This document shows, in pieces, positions 1-7,363 of a DNA stretch of 33,709 nt. Below the pieces are notes generated by a model. That model saw only the letters and a program-made list of their open reading frames with translations, ran no database searches and was not told where the DNA came from. A program made the position numbers and the translations under genes. Every line of letters begins with the position of its first letter. The stretch's first letter is position 1. Origin of the DNA: Actinomycetes bacterium (GTDB lineage Bacteria; Planctomycetota; Phycisphaerae; JAACET01); assembly GCA_030614915.1 (NCBI GenBank), contig JAUXAG010000024.1, positions 1 to 33,709 on the forward strand, written 5' to 3'.

Positions 1-20
1 ATATCCTTACTGTCATGCAT
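1..20 (-). CDS. Start of a gene cut by the left edge
   Basis: On the minus strand an AAAGGAG ribosome-binding sequence (complement of 27-33) lies six bases before an ATG at 20-18, followed by six open codons to the window edge. A second ATG at 16-14 in another frame is also possible but its spacing is longer. Only the initiation signal is visible, so no function can be given. It would lie downstream of, and in the same direction as, the small zinc-ribbon gene at 299-601. Confidence 0.35.
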
Positions 21-22
21 GG

Positions 23-110
23 CGGTCTCCTTTCGGCGCTTCTTCGCCATTACCAGAATGCCACTATTAGCATTCTTCGGGCGAGTATACTCGACCCGCA
101 AGGGAGACCG
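23..110. repeat. Nested inverted repeats upstream of the left-edge gene
   Basis: Three symmetric elements lie in one short stretch. CGGTCTCC at 23-30 is mirrored by GGAGACCG at 103-110. AGAATGC at 55-61 is mirrored by GCATTCT at 70-76. CGAGTATACTCG at 82-93 is a perfect 12-base palindrome. They sit directly before the presumed start at position 20 on the minus strand, so an operator or leader structure for that gene is a reasonable inference; the outer repeat overlaps its ribosome-binding site. No known regulator is recognised. Confidence 0.5.
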
Positions 111-225
111 TCTTTACTCATGCCATCTCCGGGTTATGAGCTCTATTAGTGCCCTTTTTCTAACTCGAAGATATACCCGCAGTTACGTATAAGTGCTTAC
201 GCCATAAGAGGCAGCACTATATCTG

Positions 226-255
226 CATGTTGCGCATGTTGCGCATGTTGCGCAT
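226..255. repeat. 9-base tandem repeat, three copies plus a part
   Basis: The unit CATGTTGCG occurs three times in a row at 226-234, 235-243 and 244-252, followed by CAT. The run lies just beyond the 3' end of the zinc-ribbon gene (stop at 299 on the minus strand). TTGCGCAT-like units are partly self-complementary, so the array could form small hairpins, but it has no T-run that would make it a convincing terminator. Confidence 0.7.
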
Positions 256-298
256 CAAAATGATTACATTTTAATGACACGCTGTAGCAACAGTGAAA

Positions 299-601
299 CT
301 ATACTTTGCTGCCGCAGTCACCGCAATACCCTCCTCTGCCAAGCAGCCGGTGATCACAGACAGGGCATCTCCGGATCCAACCAGAGCGGCCTGCAGCTTC
401 TCTAGCGGGTTTGACCAGCAGTATCAACAAAGCCACAATGATAGTAATGGCTGTCCCGGTGAGAAATTCCTTCCGGACGTACTTCGCCATGTCAATCACA
501 CCCTTATCTTGCAGCCAGTTCATCACCAGCCACATATTGGCCAAGAGAAATATAGCCGCAACAAGAACCAAAACGATTGTCTTTCGAATACCGAGTGTCA
601 C
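299..601 (-). CDS. Small membrane protein with C-terminal zinc ribbon
   Basis: A 100-residue protein with GTG start at 601 behind an excellent AGGAGG site (six-base spacer). Two hydrophobic segments (about residues 8-30 and 46-63) are followed by a basic stretch and a C-terminal zinc ribbon made of a CPVC pair and a CGDC pair. Such layouts are common in small membrane-anchored zinc-ribbon proteins of unknown role; the ribbon would probably face the cytoplasm if the N-terminus does. A short symmetric sequence, CTGGG..CCCAG (617-633), lies just upstream. No operon partner is visible: the next minus-strand gene upstream is the integrase, 260 bases away. I do not recognise a named family. The start is well supported; the function is unknown. 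Confidence 0.7.
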   Translation of the reverse strand: MTLGIRKTIVLVLVAAIFLLANMWLVMNWLQDKGVIDMAKYVRKEFLTGTAITIIVALLILLVKPAREAAGRSGWIRRCPVCDHRLLGRGGYCGDCGSKV

Positions 602-862
602 AGGACACCTCCTTTCTGGGCTAATTACCCAGGATCAAAGATAGCGCGATTTTGGGCAGCGCGCAAGTGATTTCTCAAAATTATTTCTGGAATCGATGTA
701 AGTTAATTGCGTAGGCGCAGTTAGCGCAAAGGATTTCTTGCTGCTGTATTAGATGAAGTGAAGCAGGAGCTTTAGGAATGATAGTTGGTGCGGAAGACAC
801 GGCTCACAGCGTTTTCCCCCTGCCATACTGCTATATAGCTGGGGTTCCATGTTTCATCCGGA

Positions 863-1939
863 CTACGCTGCCTCTCGTTGGTAGCTTTTGAGCAGACCAC
901 CGAGCCGTTCGCGGCACACCACAGGCCCGTCGCGGCAAGGCGCCTCGGCTGGTTCTACCGGCCGACGGTGGCCCAGTCCCTTGTGAGGCCTTTCCAGATT
1001 GAAATGTTCGATATATTGTTCGACCACGTGCCGAACGTGGCGTTCGCCAAAGAAGATCATGCGGTTGAAAGCTTCCCTCTTGGCATTCTGTATCCAGGCC
1101 TCGGCGTAAGAATTTAAATTTGGCGACTGCTTGGGCATTTTGAGACAGCGCACGCCCACGCTGCCAAGCGTACTCTGGAACTTTTTCGTGAAGAGCGGAT
1201 CACGATCATGTATGAGCACTCGTTTATCCTTGAGGAATCCGTCTTCAGCGTCAGTCAGATTGCGGGCCTGCTGAAGCATCCATGGTTCAGTAGGTGTATG
1301 ATGAATGCCTACAAGTTTTACTCTTCTGGTAGACAGCTCGATTACGAAGAAGACAAGGAATCGTGTCAAGCCAGCCCGCGTCCAGGCTTCCAGCGTGAAA
1401 AAGTCGCAGGCCGCGATGCTTTCCCAGTGCGAGCGGAGGAAGTCCTTCCAGGATGTCTTTACCTCTGGGTCAGGGTCATCCAGTAGGCCGTGGTCTTTCA
1501 TTACTCGCCGGACTGTCTGCCAGTGCACGTCGTAGCCCAGGCCACGCAGTTCCCCGTAGATGCGACCATATCCCCACAAGAGATTTTCCGCAGCCATACG
1601 CAGAACCAGGTCACGGATCATGTTCTTCTTAGTTGGGGGCGGTCCGGGACGCCGCTTGCCGCTACCATCGTACTTGCGGGCAATGAGCATGCGATGCCAT
1701 TTCAAGATCGTACCTGGTGAAAAGAGCGTGCCGAATTGAGCAAGCAAAGCCCGGCCAATTATCTTGCCCTTGGTCGCCAGGCGGCGTTTCTGTTCGATGC
1801 TCAGAAGGATGCGCTTTCGGCCAAGCTTTTCCCGCAAGATGCGGTTTTCCTCACGGAGGTAAGCTATCACCTCCTGTTGTTGCTGGCTCATCCATCCAGC
1901 AACGGCCACGGTAAATAATGTCCATGGTTTCCAAATCAT
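863..1939 (-). CDS. Integrase-core (rve, DDE) transposase
   Basis: A 358-residue protein starting at the ATG at 1939. The frame is open upstream to 2083, but family members usually begin with a short hydrophobic stretch and a glutamine-rich helix, which here follow this ATG. A coiled, basic N-terminal region with HTH character precedes an rve catalytic domain. Its acidic residues are visible as the D in AACDFF, the D in IHDRDPLF and the E in SYAEAW, in the expected D-D-35-E spacing. The ending around HFNLERPHKGLG is typical of IS3/IS481-like integrases. From memory, very similar single-gene integrases are frequent in Planctomycetes. No OrfA partner is present. I could not identify clear terminal inverted repeats, so the element ends are undefined. 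The gene looks intact. Confidence 0.85.
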   Translation of the reverse strand: MIWKPWTLFTVAVAGWMSQQQQEVIAYLREENRILREKLGRKRILLSIEQKRRLATKGKIIGRALLAQFGTLFSPGTILKWHRMLIARKYDGSGKRRPGPPPTKKNMIRDLVLRMAAENLLWGYGRIYGELRGLGYDVHWQTVRRVMKDHGLLDDPDPEVKTSWKDFLRSHWESIAACDFFTLEAWTRAGLTRFLVFFVIELSTRRVKLVGIHHTPTEPWMLQQARNLTDAEDGFLKDKRVLIHDRDPLFTKKFQSTLGSVGVRCLKMPKQSPNLNSYAEAWIQNAKREAFNRMIFFGERHVRHVVEQYIEHFNLERPHKGLGHRRPVEPAEAPCRDGPVVCRERLGGLLKSYQREAA

Positions 1940-2264
1940 GGTGGTATTGTAGCGGTCAAGGCTGGAATGTAAACAGAATGCTTGATCGCTGTTGACCATA
2001 ATGTCAAACCAAGGGGCTGGCCTGACAGCTGGCCCTTTGCTACGCGGATATAGCTTCCGGCTGCGTCGAGATTGGGCTCTCACGCATTGGTTTGATTCAG
2101 CTGACCATTCGGATTAGCTGGCTGGAGGAATACTGGGAGATCAAAGGCTCAGTGGTTTTCTACCTTCAGGCCGGGCCTATCGAGCTGTACTAGCGTCCTT
2201 TCGTACACACAGTGAAATGCGTTTTGGGCAGCGTTACTGCGATTGACACCACTGGGAGCCGATA
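1940..2264. other. Gap between integrase and lipoprotein gene
   Basis: About 325 bases without a convincing gene. It should contain the upstream end of the integrase element. It holds a short GC-rich symmetric sequence, AGGCCGGGCCT (around 2168-2178), which could form a weak hairpin beyond the lipoprotein gene, but no T-run follows on the minus strand. TTTTGGGCAGCG at 2222-2233 recurs at 650-661 on the other side of the integrase. Nothing else is supportable. Confidence 0.4.
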
Positions 2265-2777
2265 TTAGCGAATAACATTGAAACTCGTGTAGTGCCTTAC
2301 CATACTTGACGGACGGTGAACTTGAACCATTGAATAGGGCGGCATGCTGTAGGTTACTCCCAGTTGGTCCCGACTACTTCTTTCTTCTTCGAGATCACCC
2401 AATCCGATTGCGTCCAACATCGCCTCCGGAGTATCAAATCCCGTCGTTTGTCCAAGGACCTGCTTACATACGCCGTCCTTTGAGATAATCAGCTCCAAAG
2501 TCACCAACGGTTCTGGCAGTGGTGATACCTCCTGGCGGTAGACAAGCCGCTTCTCCTGGAAGTGCTCTTGCATCAATTGTCTCTCCATTTGTTGCAATCG
2601 AACCTGTGCTCGGCTGTCTCCACGCCCGCTTGGCTCACCCAGCAGCTCCTTGATCTCTTCTTCAGACTTTCCAAGATATTCCGTTACATCGGTCGTGGGG
2701 CCGCTAGACCCACATCCAGCCAGAGCAACAGCAAGCCACAGCACAAACAAAGAGGCATTGATCTTCTCAGTTATCAC
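2265..2777 (-). CDS. Putative lipoprotein
   Basis: A 170-residue protein with GTG start at 2777, chosen because an AGGAGG site lies seven bases upstream; a longer open frame to 2837 lacks such a signal. A basic start and a hydrophobic segment end in a lipobox-like LAGC, predicting signal peptidase II cleavage and a lipid-anchored cysteine. The next part contains a TEYLGKSEEEIKELLGEPSG stretch, which resembles the SmpA/OmlA-type small lipoprotein theme (a turn before LGxP) seen in several envelope proteins; this is only a resemblance. The remainder is charged and probably extracytoplasmic. It is transcribed in the same direction as the phosphatase gene, 167 bases upstream. Function unknown. 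Confidence 0.7.
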   Translation of the reverse strand: MITEKINASLFVLWLAVALAGCGSSGPTTDVTEYLGKSEEEIKELLGEPSGRGDSRAQVRLQQMERQLMQEHFQEKRLVYRQEVSPLPEPLVTLELIISKDGVCKQVLGQTTGFDTPEAMLDAIGLGDLEEERSSRDQLGVTYSMPPYSMVQVHRPSSMVRHYTSFNVIR

Positions 2778-2944
2778 TATTGTCCCTCCTAAAGGTAGTG
2801 TCGAACGTTGGCTAGGCTGCCCTATGGATGATACCACGGTTTACGTTAGGATTCCATGTTCAGGCAAACGTTGTCTCCCCACGCCTCCCGCCCCCGCTCC
2901 GCTCGGCGATGAGGACGGAGTGCTGGCTTGACGCTGGCCCCTTC

Positions 2945-3739
2945 CTAGCCTATCTCCATGGCGACAAGGGTAACGTCGTCGTGCGTTAGTCCGTTGCCAG
3001 TGTGCTGTCGGACCTCCTGAAGGACCGCCGACTTCAGTTGCGATAGCGACAGATCCGCATTAGCGTTCAGTACATCACAGAGCCGCTCGGTGCCAAACAG
3101 TTCTCCTTTCTTGCTAGTTGCTTCAGTTAGACCATCTGTGTACACCAGCAGACGGTCACCGGAACTAACGGGTATCACCTGTTGATTGTAAAGCGTCTCC
3201 GGAGTAACAGCCAGGGGAAGGTTTATTCCGGAGCCGGAACTCCTGTCGCCCTCGTTGGCCAAGACGCATTCAGACCAGGCCTTTTCATTGGCCCGCTTGA
3301 AGAGCACAGGGGGATGGCCAGCGTAGGAGAAAGAGAACTCGCCCCTAACACCGTGGTAGGCTACAACAGCTGCGGTTGTCATAGCCTTCAAGCCACGCTG
3401 ACTGGCCAGCCGGTTGATCTGACCGAGGATTTTGCCGCTATCAGGATCACACATATGAGCTCTTAGAGAATCGTACACATATTGGCTCACGTCGCTAACC
3501 GCCTGCCCATGCCCAACCACATCGGCAATAGCCACCCGTGTAATCATCTCGTTCTTACACACCCCAAAGTAATAAATATCCCCCCCTTTGCCCCCGTCAC
3601 ACGACGAGGAATAAAGCGACACATCTACATCTCCAGCCCTGATGTCCTGATCCAGATTGTGGATACCTCCCCATATCCCAGCACAAATTAGTTTCTGCTT
3701 GCTCTGGGCACAGTTAGATTTGGCCTTTTCTTCGCTCAT
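2945..3739 (-). CDS. PP2C/SpoIIE-type serine phosphatase
   Basis: A 264-residue protein with ATG at 3739 behind GAAAGGAA (seven-base spacer). The open frame continues upstream to 4084 but that part lies inside the sigma-factor gene and lacks a start signal. Visible PP2C (RsbU/SpoIIE) features are GGKGGDIYYF near residue 50, ADVVGHG near residue 75 (metal-binding Asp and Gly), YAGHPPVLF in the middle and LLVYTDGLTEA near the C-terminus, ending in DDVTLVAMEI. There is no sensor domain: the first 25 residues are not recognisable. Such phosphatases commonly dephosphorylate anti-sigma-factor antagonists. It lies 80 bases downstream of an ECF sigma gene, so a link to sigma control is plausible but unproved. 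Confidence 0.85.
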   Translation of the reverse strand: MSEEKAKSNCAQSKQKLICAGIWGGIHNLDQDIRAGDVDVSLYSSSCDGGKGGDIYYFGVCKNEMITRVAIADVVGHGQAVSDVSQYVYDSLRAHMCDPDSGKILGQINRLASQRGLKAMTTAAVVAYHGVRGEFSFSYAGHPPVLFKRANEKAWSECVLANEGDRSSGSGINLPLAVTPETLYNQQVIPVSSGDRLLVYTDGLTEATSKKGELFGTERLCDVLNANADLSLSQLKSAVLQEVRQHTGNGLTHDDVTLVAMEIG

Positions 3740-3819
3740 AGTCGTGTTCCTTTCGTTCACGTTTTCTTCTACTCGATCCGCCTCTATGCGTGAAAGAAAC
3801 ATACAGCCACGAAGAATAG

Positions 3820-4428
3820 TCAGCGGCAATCGCAGTCTCCGCAGTCGCCCCCTTCTCTTCGTTGATAGTCCACCACACCTCGTCGTCGATCCAACTCCAC
3901 ATTGCAGCAGTCCTGCAATAGTTCCTTGAGTTTGGTCCGCCCCCTCTGCACACGTGATTTGACACCGGAAACGGATAATCCAAGTTCCTGGGCGGCATCT
4001 TTCTGAGTAACTTGGTTTAACTCGGTCAAGGCAATAACTCGACGGTACGCCTCGGGTAGCTCTCTTACCAGCGGTTCCATGCACGTGGTAAGCTCAGCGA
4101 TCGCTTCAACGGCCTGCTCCTTTGTCGCCCCACCTTGGTGCGGGGCCCGCACCTCGTCATCTACATTTGCCGTGAGTTTCCTGACCGCCCCAGCAACTGT
4201 TGCTCGCTTGCGGTGGTAGTCGGTGATGGCGTTGCGTGCAACCTGGTATACCCAGGCGGTAACACTCTGTGTGTCCTTTAGGCTCCCAAGGTTGCTGTGG
4301 ATGCGGACAAAGACCTCCTGAAGAATGTCTTCGGCATCGTGAATAGTGGCCACATGTCGATTGATAAAGGACAACAGCCGCTCATGCATCTGTCCCCAGA
4401 TTTCCTTCGTTTCAACGATGCGTTTCAT
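3820..4428 (-). CDS. sigZ: ECF RNA polymerase sigma factor, SigZ-like
   Basis: A 202-residue protein with ATG at 4428 behind CAGGAGA. Region 2 is clear: a DAEDILQEVFVRIH motif and an AWVYQVARNAITDYHRKR stretch close to Bacillus SigZ. Region 4 contains an ELPEAYRRVIALTE helix and a KDAAQELGLSVSGVKSRVQR helix-turn-helix. Between them is a longer linker than in many ECF factors. The C-terminus ends in a cysteine-rich tail, GDCGDCDC, plus an upstream CC pair, which could bind metal or metalloid. No anti-sigma factor is adjacent. The neighbours are an arsenite methyltransferase upstream and a PP2C phosphatase downstream, all in one direction. A sigma-70-type promoter lies in front. Regulation by arsenic through the cysteine tail is inference only. 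Confidence 0.88.
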   Translation of the reverse strand: MKRIVETKEIWGQMHERLLSFINRHVATIHDAEDILQEVFVRIHSNLGSLKDTQSVTAWVYQVARNAITDYHRKRATVAGAVRKLTANVDDEVRAPHQGGATKEQAVEAIAELTTCMEPLVRELPEAYRRVIALTELNQVTQKDAAQELGLSVSGVKSRVQRGRTKLKELLQDCCNVELDRRRGVVDYQRREGGDCGDCDCR

Positions 4429-4481
4429 ACCGGTCTCCTGCCTGCTGCAAAACAAAACATCTTCAGGGTCAGACCACCTCA

Positions 4482-4510
4482 ATTCTAGCAGAAAGCGACA
4501 CCATCTTCAA
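4482..4510 (-). promoter_or_regulatory. Sigma-70-type promoter of the sigZ-like gene
   Basis: On the minus strand TTGAAG (complement of 4505-4510) is followed after 17 bases by TAGAAT (complement of 4482-4487). Expected transcription start is near 4475, giving a leader of about 45 bases before the ATG at 4428. Two hexamers each differing by about one or two bases from consensus with ideal spacing make this one of the better housekeeping-type promoters here, though such matches arise by chance. Confidence 0.45.
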
Positions 4511-4673
4511 ACCCCGATGCAGCATGCTACACCCACAGTTACGGGATAGGTTATGCTACAGTCGATTGTGTTTGCTCAGCCAAGTAAGCCGAACCTGGCC
4601 AGATCAACTGGCGTTACAGCCTTGCTCCGATGGCGATTAACTCTTTAGTTCGAATGTCCATAATACAGCTCCT

Positions 4674-5474
4674 CTACTTCTGAGGCTTTACTGCTTCTAT
4701 ATATGCTGAAAGCACGTAATCCTCAATCTTCGCATCCGGTTTCCACTGCCGGATGATCTCTTTGCTCTTGTCCAGGGGTGTTATGCGGATATCGGTGAAT
4801 CCTGCTTCTTCCAGCATGCCCCGGATGTCGTCCATTTTTGACGCACCAGCCACGCAGCCTGCGTAGAGTTCCAGATCATTTCTAACCTCCTCAGGCAGTT
4901 CGGCGGTGGCTACTATATCAGCGATGGCCAGCCTTCCTCCGGCTTTGAGCACGCGATAAGCATCCTTATATACCTTAGGCTTCTCCGCTGAAAGGTTGAT
5001 AACACAGTTGGAGATTATGGCATCGGCCCAGGCATCCTGCACAGGCAAGGCTTCGATTTCTCCTAAGCGAAATTCGACATTGTCAAATTCGCTTTTTGCG
5101 GCATTCTCTCGAGCCTTGGCTATCATCTCCGCTGTCATATCCACCCCGATGACATGGCCATCTGGGCCCACAGCTTTTGCAGCAAGAAAGCAATCGAACC
5201 CGCCCCCGCTGCCCAGATCAACCACAGTTTCTCCAGGCCGCAGCGAGGCGATTGCCTGGGGATTGCCGCAGCCCAAGCCCATATTCGTCCCTTGGGGCAC
5301 GGTCGACACTTCATCCTTGGAATATCCCAGGCCCACGGCAACATCTTCAGCCGTTCGACTACCTTCTGAGTCGCAGCCGCAGTCGCAACCGCATCCGGTA
5401 GCCTCGGCGTTGGCTATTTGCCTATATGTCTGACGGACAGCCCGACGAATCTGCTCATCTTTTTGAGTCTGCAT
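4674..5474 (-). CDS. arsM: Arsenite S-adenosylmethionine methyltransferase
   Basis: A 266-residue protein of normal ArsM length, ATG at 5474 behind AAGGAGA. It methylates As(III) with SAM in the cytoplasm, giving mono-, di- and trimethyl arsenicals. The SAM motif VDLGSGGGFD is at residues 85-94. The conserved As-binding cysteines are visible as C69 (NMGLGCGNP), C157 (ISNCVINLS) and C207 (YAGCVAGA). A cluster of cysteines near residues 28-34 (GCGCDCGC) corresponds to the extra N-terminal cysteine pair of this family. A sigma-factor gene lies downstream and a second methyltransferase and an ACR3 pump remnant upstream, all on the minus strand, so this is part of an arsenic-handling cluster. No ArsR-type repressor gene is seen. 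Confidence 0.93.
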   Translation of the reverse strand: MQTQKDEQIRRAVRQTYRQIANAEATGCGCDCGCDSEGSRTAEDVAVGLGYSKDEVSTVPQGTNMGLGCGNPQAIASLRPGETVVDLGSGGGFDCFLAAKAVGPDGHVIGVDMTAEMIAKARENAAKSEFDNVEFRLGEIEALPVQDAWADAIISNCVINLSAEKPKVYKDAYRVLKAGGRLAIADIVATAELPEEVRNDLELYAGCVAGASKMDDIRGMLEEAGFTDIRITPLDKSKEIIRQWKPDAKIEDYVLSAYIEAVKPQK

Positions 5475-5766
5475 CTTATATCTCCTTCAATACACAGCCT
5501 GCAAAACATACTAACCGCTTCCACTGATATAGACGGAGCTACTTGGGAAAGGACGCAAGTTCTCTTGAGAATATTTCATTTTCCCGCCTCTGGCCCGTCA
5601 TGCTCGGCCTATTACTGGGGGGGGGAGCTGTGTACTTGTTAATGTACAGTTCCCAGCTCGCCTGCTTTATGAAGAAAATGGTAAGGAATCGTTTCTGGCT
5701 GGGACCTTTGGTATACGGTTGTGGACTTTTTGATACCCTTTCCGCACTCCACGACGCACACAGGGA
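5475..5766. other. Gap with a run of nine G
   Basis: This stretch between the two methyltransferase genes includes nine consecutive G at 5619-5627. On the plus strand a frame beginning with TTG at 5543 contains one hydrophobic segment and runs into the methyltransferase 3' end; I do not accept it as a gene. A G-run this long can be slippage-prone or a sequencing difficulty. The space could be a remnant of a further lost gene of the arsenic cluster, but I see no homology to support that. Confidence 0.35.
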
Positions 5767-6753
5767 TCAGCCAGCCGCCTTCCGGGCGACAATGACACCC
5801 GCCGGTCCTGGAATCTCCTTCTTTTCCACATCAATGAATCCGGTCTCTTTCAGCCACGATTCCACCTCCCTCCAGGTGTAGGTTCTGCCTTCTTCAGTGT
5901 TGACCAGCATGTTGATGGCGAACACGGCCGCGTTGGTTGGCGACGTTCGCTCCTCGGCCAGGAGAAAATCCTGCAAGATCAGCAGCCCGCCGTCGACGAG
6001 CGCGCCCCAGGCCTTCTCAAGTATGAGCCTGTTCTCTTTCTCGCCGTAGGAGTGAATTATCTGTGAAATGAGTACGAGATCATAGCCCGCTCCTATGTCA
6101 TCTGCAAAAAAGTCGCCGACCTTCAAACTTACTTGTTGCCCTGCGCCGTGTTTTTTCACTATCTCGTTGGCCACCTCCAGTGCCGGCTGTTTGTCGAACA
6201 CCACTGCCCGCATTTTCGGATTACGTGCACAAAAGGCGATTGCATAGGATCCCGGCCCTCCCCCCAGATCCAGCATTGATTCTACACTGGAAAGGTCTAC
6301 CGCTTCGGCCAGAAGATGCGTGCGTTCCCAGCTGAAATCGTACATGGCTCTGACAAAGTCATGGTACTCGTCATCAGGTCTCTCCAGTTCGCTTGCCGAG
6401 GGTTTGCCGCTTCTCACCACTTCAGTCAAGCCAGACCAGGACTTCCAGATATTGGCATGGTGCCGAAGACCTGCACCGCGATAATTCCGCGATCCCTTGA
6501 CCAGATGCTCGCTGGCCAGAGTGGAGTTGGCAAACCGTTCATCATGCTTGTCCGCAAGCCCCAGAGCTACCATGGCATTGAGAAGAAGATCCGTAGCTCT
6601 GGCGTTCGTGCCAAGCCTGTCCGCGACCTCTGAGGCGCTCAATTCCGCGTCGCTGAGTGCGTCTGCCACTCCCAGCTCAACTGCGCTAAGTATGATACGC
6701 GATTCCCAGGCTGCACGAACCTTTTCCAGCAACTCTTCGTAGCTCATACTCAT
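5767..6753 (-). CDS. Family-2 O-methyltransferase-like, SAM-dependent
   Basis: A 328-residue protein. The ATG at 6753 is chosen because it overlaps the TGA of the upstream pump remnant (ATGA) and has GAGG eight bases before it. The N-terminal part is a dimerisation/winged-helix domain (start SYEELLEKVRAAWESR, then VADRLGTNARATDLLLNAM) as in plant-type O-methyltransferases and bacterial relatives such as BchU. The C-terminal part is a Rossmann methyltransferase with DLGGGPGSYAIAF near residue 170 and a VLISQIIHSYGEKEN segment near residue 235. Substrate is unknown. Translational coupling to an ACR3 arsenite-pump remnant and closeness to arsM suggest a role in the arsenic locus; this is inference. 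Confidence 0.85.
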   Translation of the reverse strand: MSMSYEELLEKVRAAWESRIILSAVELGVADALSDAELSASEVADRLGTNARATDLLLNAMVALGLADKHDERFANSTLASEHLVKGSRNYRGAGLRHHANIWKSWSGLTEVVRSGKPSASELERPDDEYHDFVRAMYDFSWERTHLLAEAVDLSSVESMLDLGGGPGSYAIAFCARNPKMRAVVFDKQPALEVANEIVKKHGAGQQVSLKVGDFFADDIGAGYDLVLISQIIHSYGEKENRLILEKAWGALVDGGLLILQDFLLAEERTSPTNAAVFAINMLVNTEEGRTYTWREVESWLKETGFIDVEKKEIPGPAGVIVARKAAG

Positions 6754-6968
6754 GACATTGCCTCTTTTCCCTTGAACCAGGATTGTGTGCGCAGGCATAT
6801 CTTGGCCAGCATCAACACGACGGGTACCTCGATGAGCACGCGACCGTGGCCAAGGCCGCGCTGAAGGAGGACCCGAAAAGCATGGTCGCCAGGGCGATGG
6901 CCACCTCGAAGTGTTTGGAAGCGCCGACCATGGCCGTGAGGGTGGCCTGCTCCCACAGATTGTACTAC
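6750..6968 (-). pseudogene. C-terminal remnant of an ACR3 arsenite efflux pump, frameshifted
   Basis: Reading the minus strand from about 6968, the peptide [20 protein letters not shown] and a following SAALATV match the end of ACR3 arsenite permeases. Near 6841 the frame breaks; it resumes one base off as [20 protein letters not shown] and ends WFKGKEAMS, again the ACR3 C-terminus. Restoring one G (GTC GGC GTG in place of GTCGCGTG) would join the two parts. An in-frame TAG lies just upstream of the conserved part, and nothing ACR3-like precedes it, so more than 80% of the gene is missing. The TGA stop overlaps the ATG of the methyltransferase gene, showing the original operon order acr3-methyltransferase-arsM. 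A sequencing error could explain the frameshift but not the truncation. Confidence 0.75.
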
Positions 6969-7143
6969 TTGCTAAGGCAGAATTCTATGCTCACCATCCT
7001 CCCCCAACCCATAACCCTATGCAGCCCCCCGTGGTGGGTTCTGTGCCATTGGCAGTTACGCAAGAAAGCTGCCCCGCCCGGACCTGCTGAATCCGCAAGA
7101 GTAAGGGCGCGGCTGGAGGAGAATACAGGAATCTCCCGAGGCG

Positions 7144-7160
7144 ATTCTCATAATTGAGAG
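7144..7160. promoter_or_regulatory. Palindromic site, probable upstream activator site A
   Basis: ATTCTCATAATTGAGA at 7144-7159 is a near-perfect palindrome (arms TCTCA/TGAGA, four-base centre). Fourteen of its sixteen bases equal those of the site at 21159-21174, and the two differences are C/T changes in the centre. It lies about 160 bases upstream of the -24 element at 7311, within the normal range of sigma-54 enhancer sites. The regulator is not known. Confidence 0.6.
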
Positions 7161-7270
7161 CCAAGGATGGCTTCTTTTTGCAGTTTTGACAATTTTACTA
7201 ATCATACCGGTTGGCAACTAAGGTGACAAGGGCAGGGATAGGGATTTAACCTCTTTTATGAAAACAAGTT

Positions 7271-7287
7271 AGATAACGGCTTTATCT
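7271..7287. promoter_or_regulatory. Inverted repeat between activator site and promoter
   Basis: AGATAA at 7271-7276 and TTATCT at 7282-7287 form a perfect 6-base inverted repeat with a 5-base centre. It ends 24 bases before the -24/-12 promoter. It could be the site of a second regulator or a bending protein; there is no copy in front of the second operon. Confidence 0.35.
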
Positions 7288-7310
7288 GAACCCTGCGTTT
7301 TGTCGGTCCC

Positions 7311-7325
7311 AGGCATTGCGTTTGC
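7311..7325 (+). promoter_or_regulatory. Sigma-54 (-24/-12) promoter of the cytochrome/Hdr operon
   Basis: AGGCATTGCGTTTGC keeps the invariant GG (7312-7313) and GC (7324-7325) with ten bases between them, the full GGCA and the TTTGC of the sigma-54 consensus. Transcription would start near 7337, about 27 bases before the ATG at 7364. A second sigma-54 promoter stands before the haem operon, and both have the same palindrome upstream, which raises confidence. Confidence 0.65.
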
Positions 7326-7363
7326 GTAGCTATTAGATTTCTGCTACCGGAGCACCATAGAGC

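Larger units (their letters stand above)
6969..7363. other. Divergent control region before the cytochrome/Hdr operon
   Basis: This 395-base space separates the leftward arsenic locus from the rightward operon. It contains the palindrome at 7145-7160, an AGATAA-N5-TTATCT inverted repeat at 7271-7287, and a sigma-54 promoter at 7311-7325. Short symmetric pieces such as AACCCA/TGGGTT (around 7004-7040) may belong to lost DNA of the truncated ACR3 gene. No gene is supported. Confidence 0.6.

Noticed and set aside
863-2100. Terminal inverted repeats of the integrase element
   Set aside because: I compared both flanks by eye and saw no convincing matching ends.
3740-4084. N-terminal extension of the phosphatase frame up to 4084
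   Set aside because: It lies within the sigma-factor gene; a proper ribosome-binding site precedes the ATG at 3739.
5543-5881. Plus-strand frame with one hydrophobic segment running over the nine-G run
   Set aside because: TTG start with poor ribosome-binding site, runs into the 3' end of a convincing gene on the other strand, and shows no family likeness.
7186-7215. TTGACA as a sigma-70 -35 box before the cytochrome operon
   Set aside because: No acceptable -10 hexamer at 16-18 bases; the sigma-54 promoter closer to the gene fits better.
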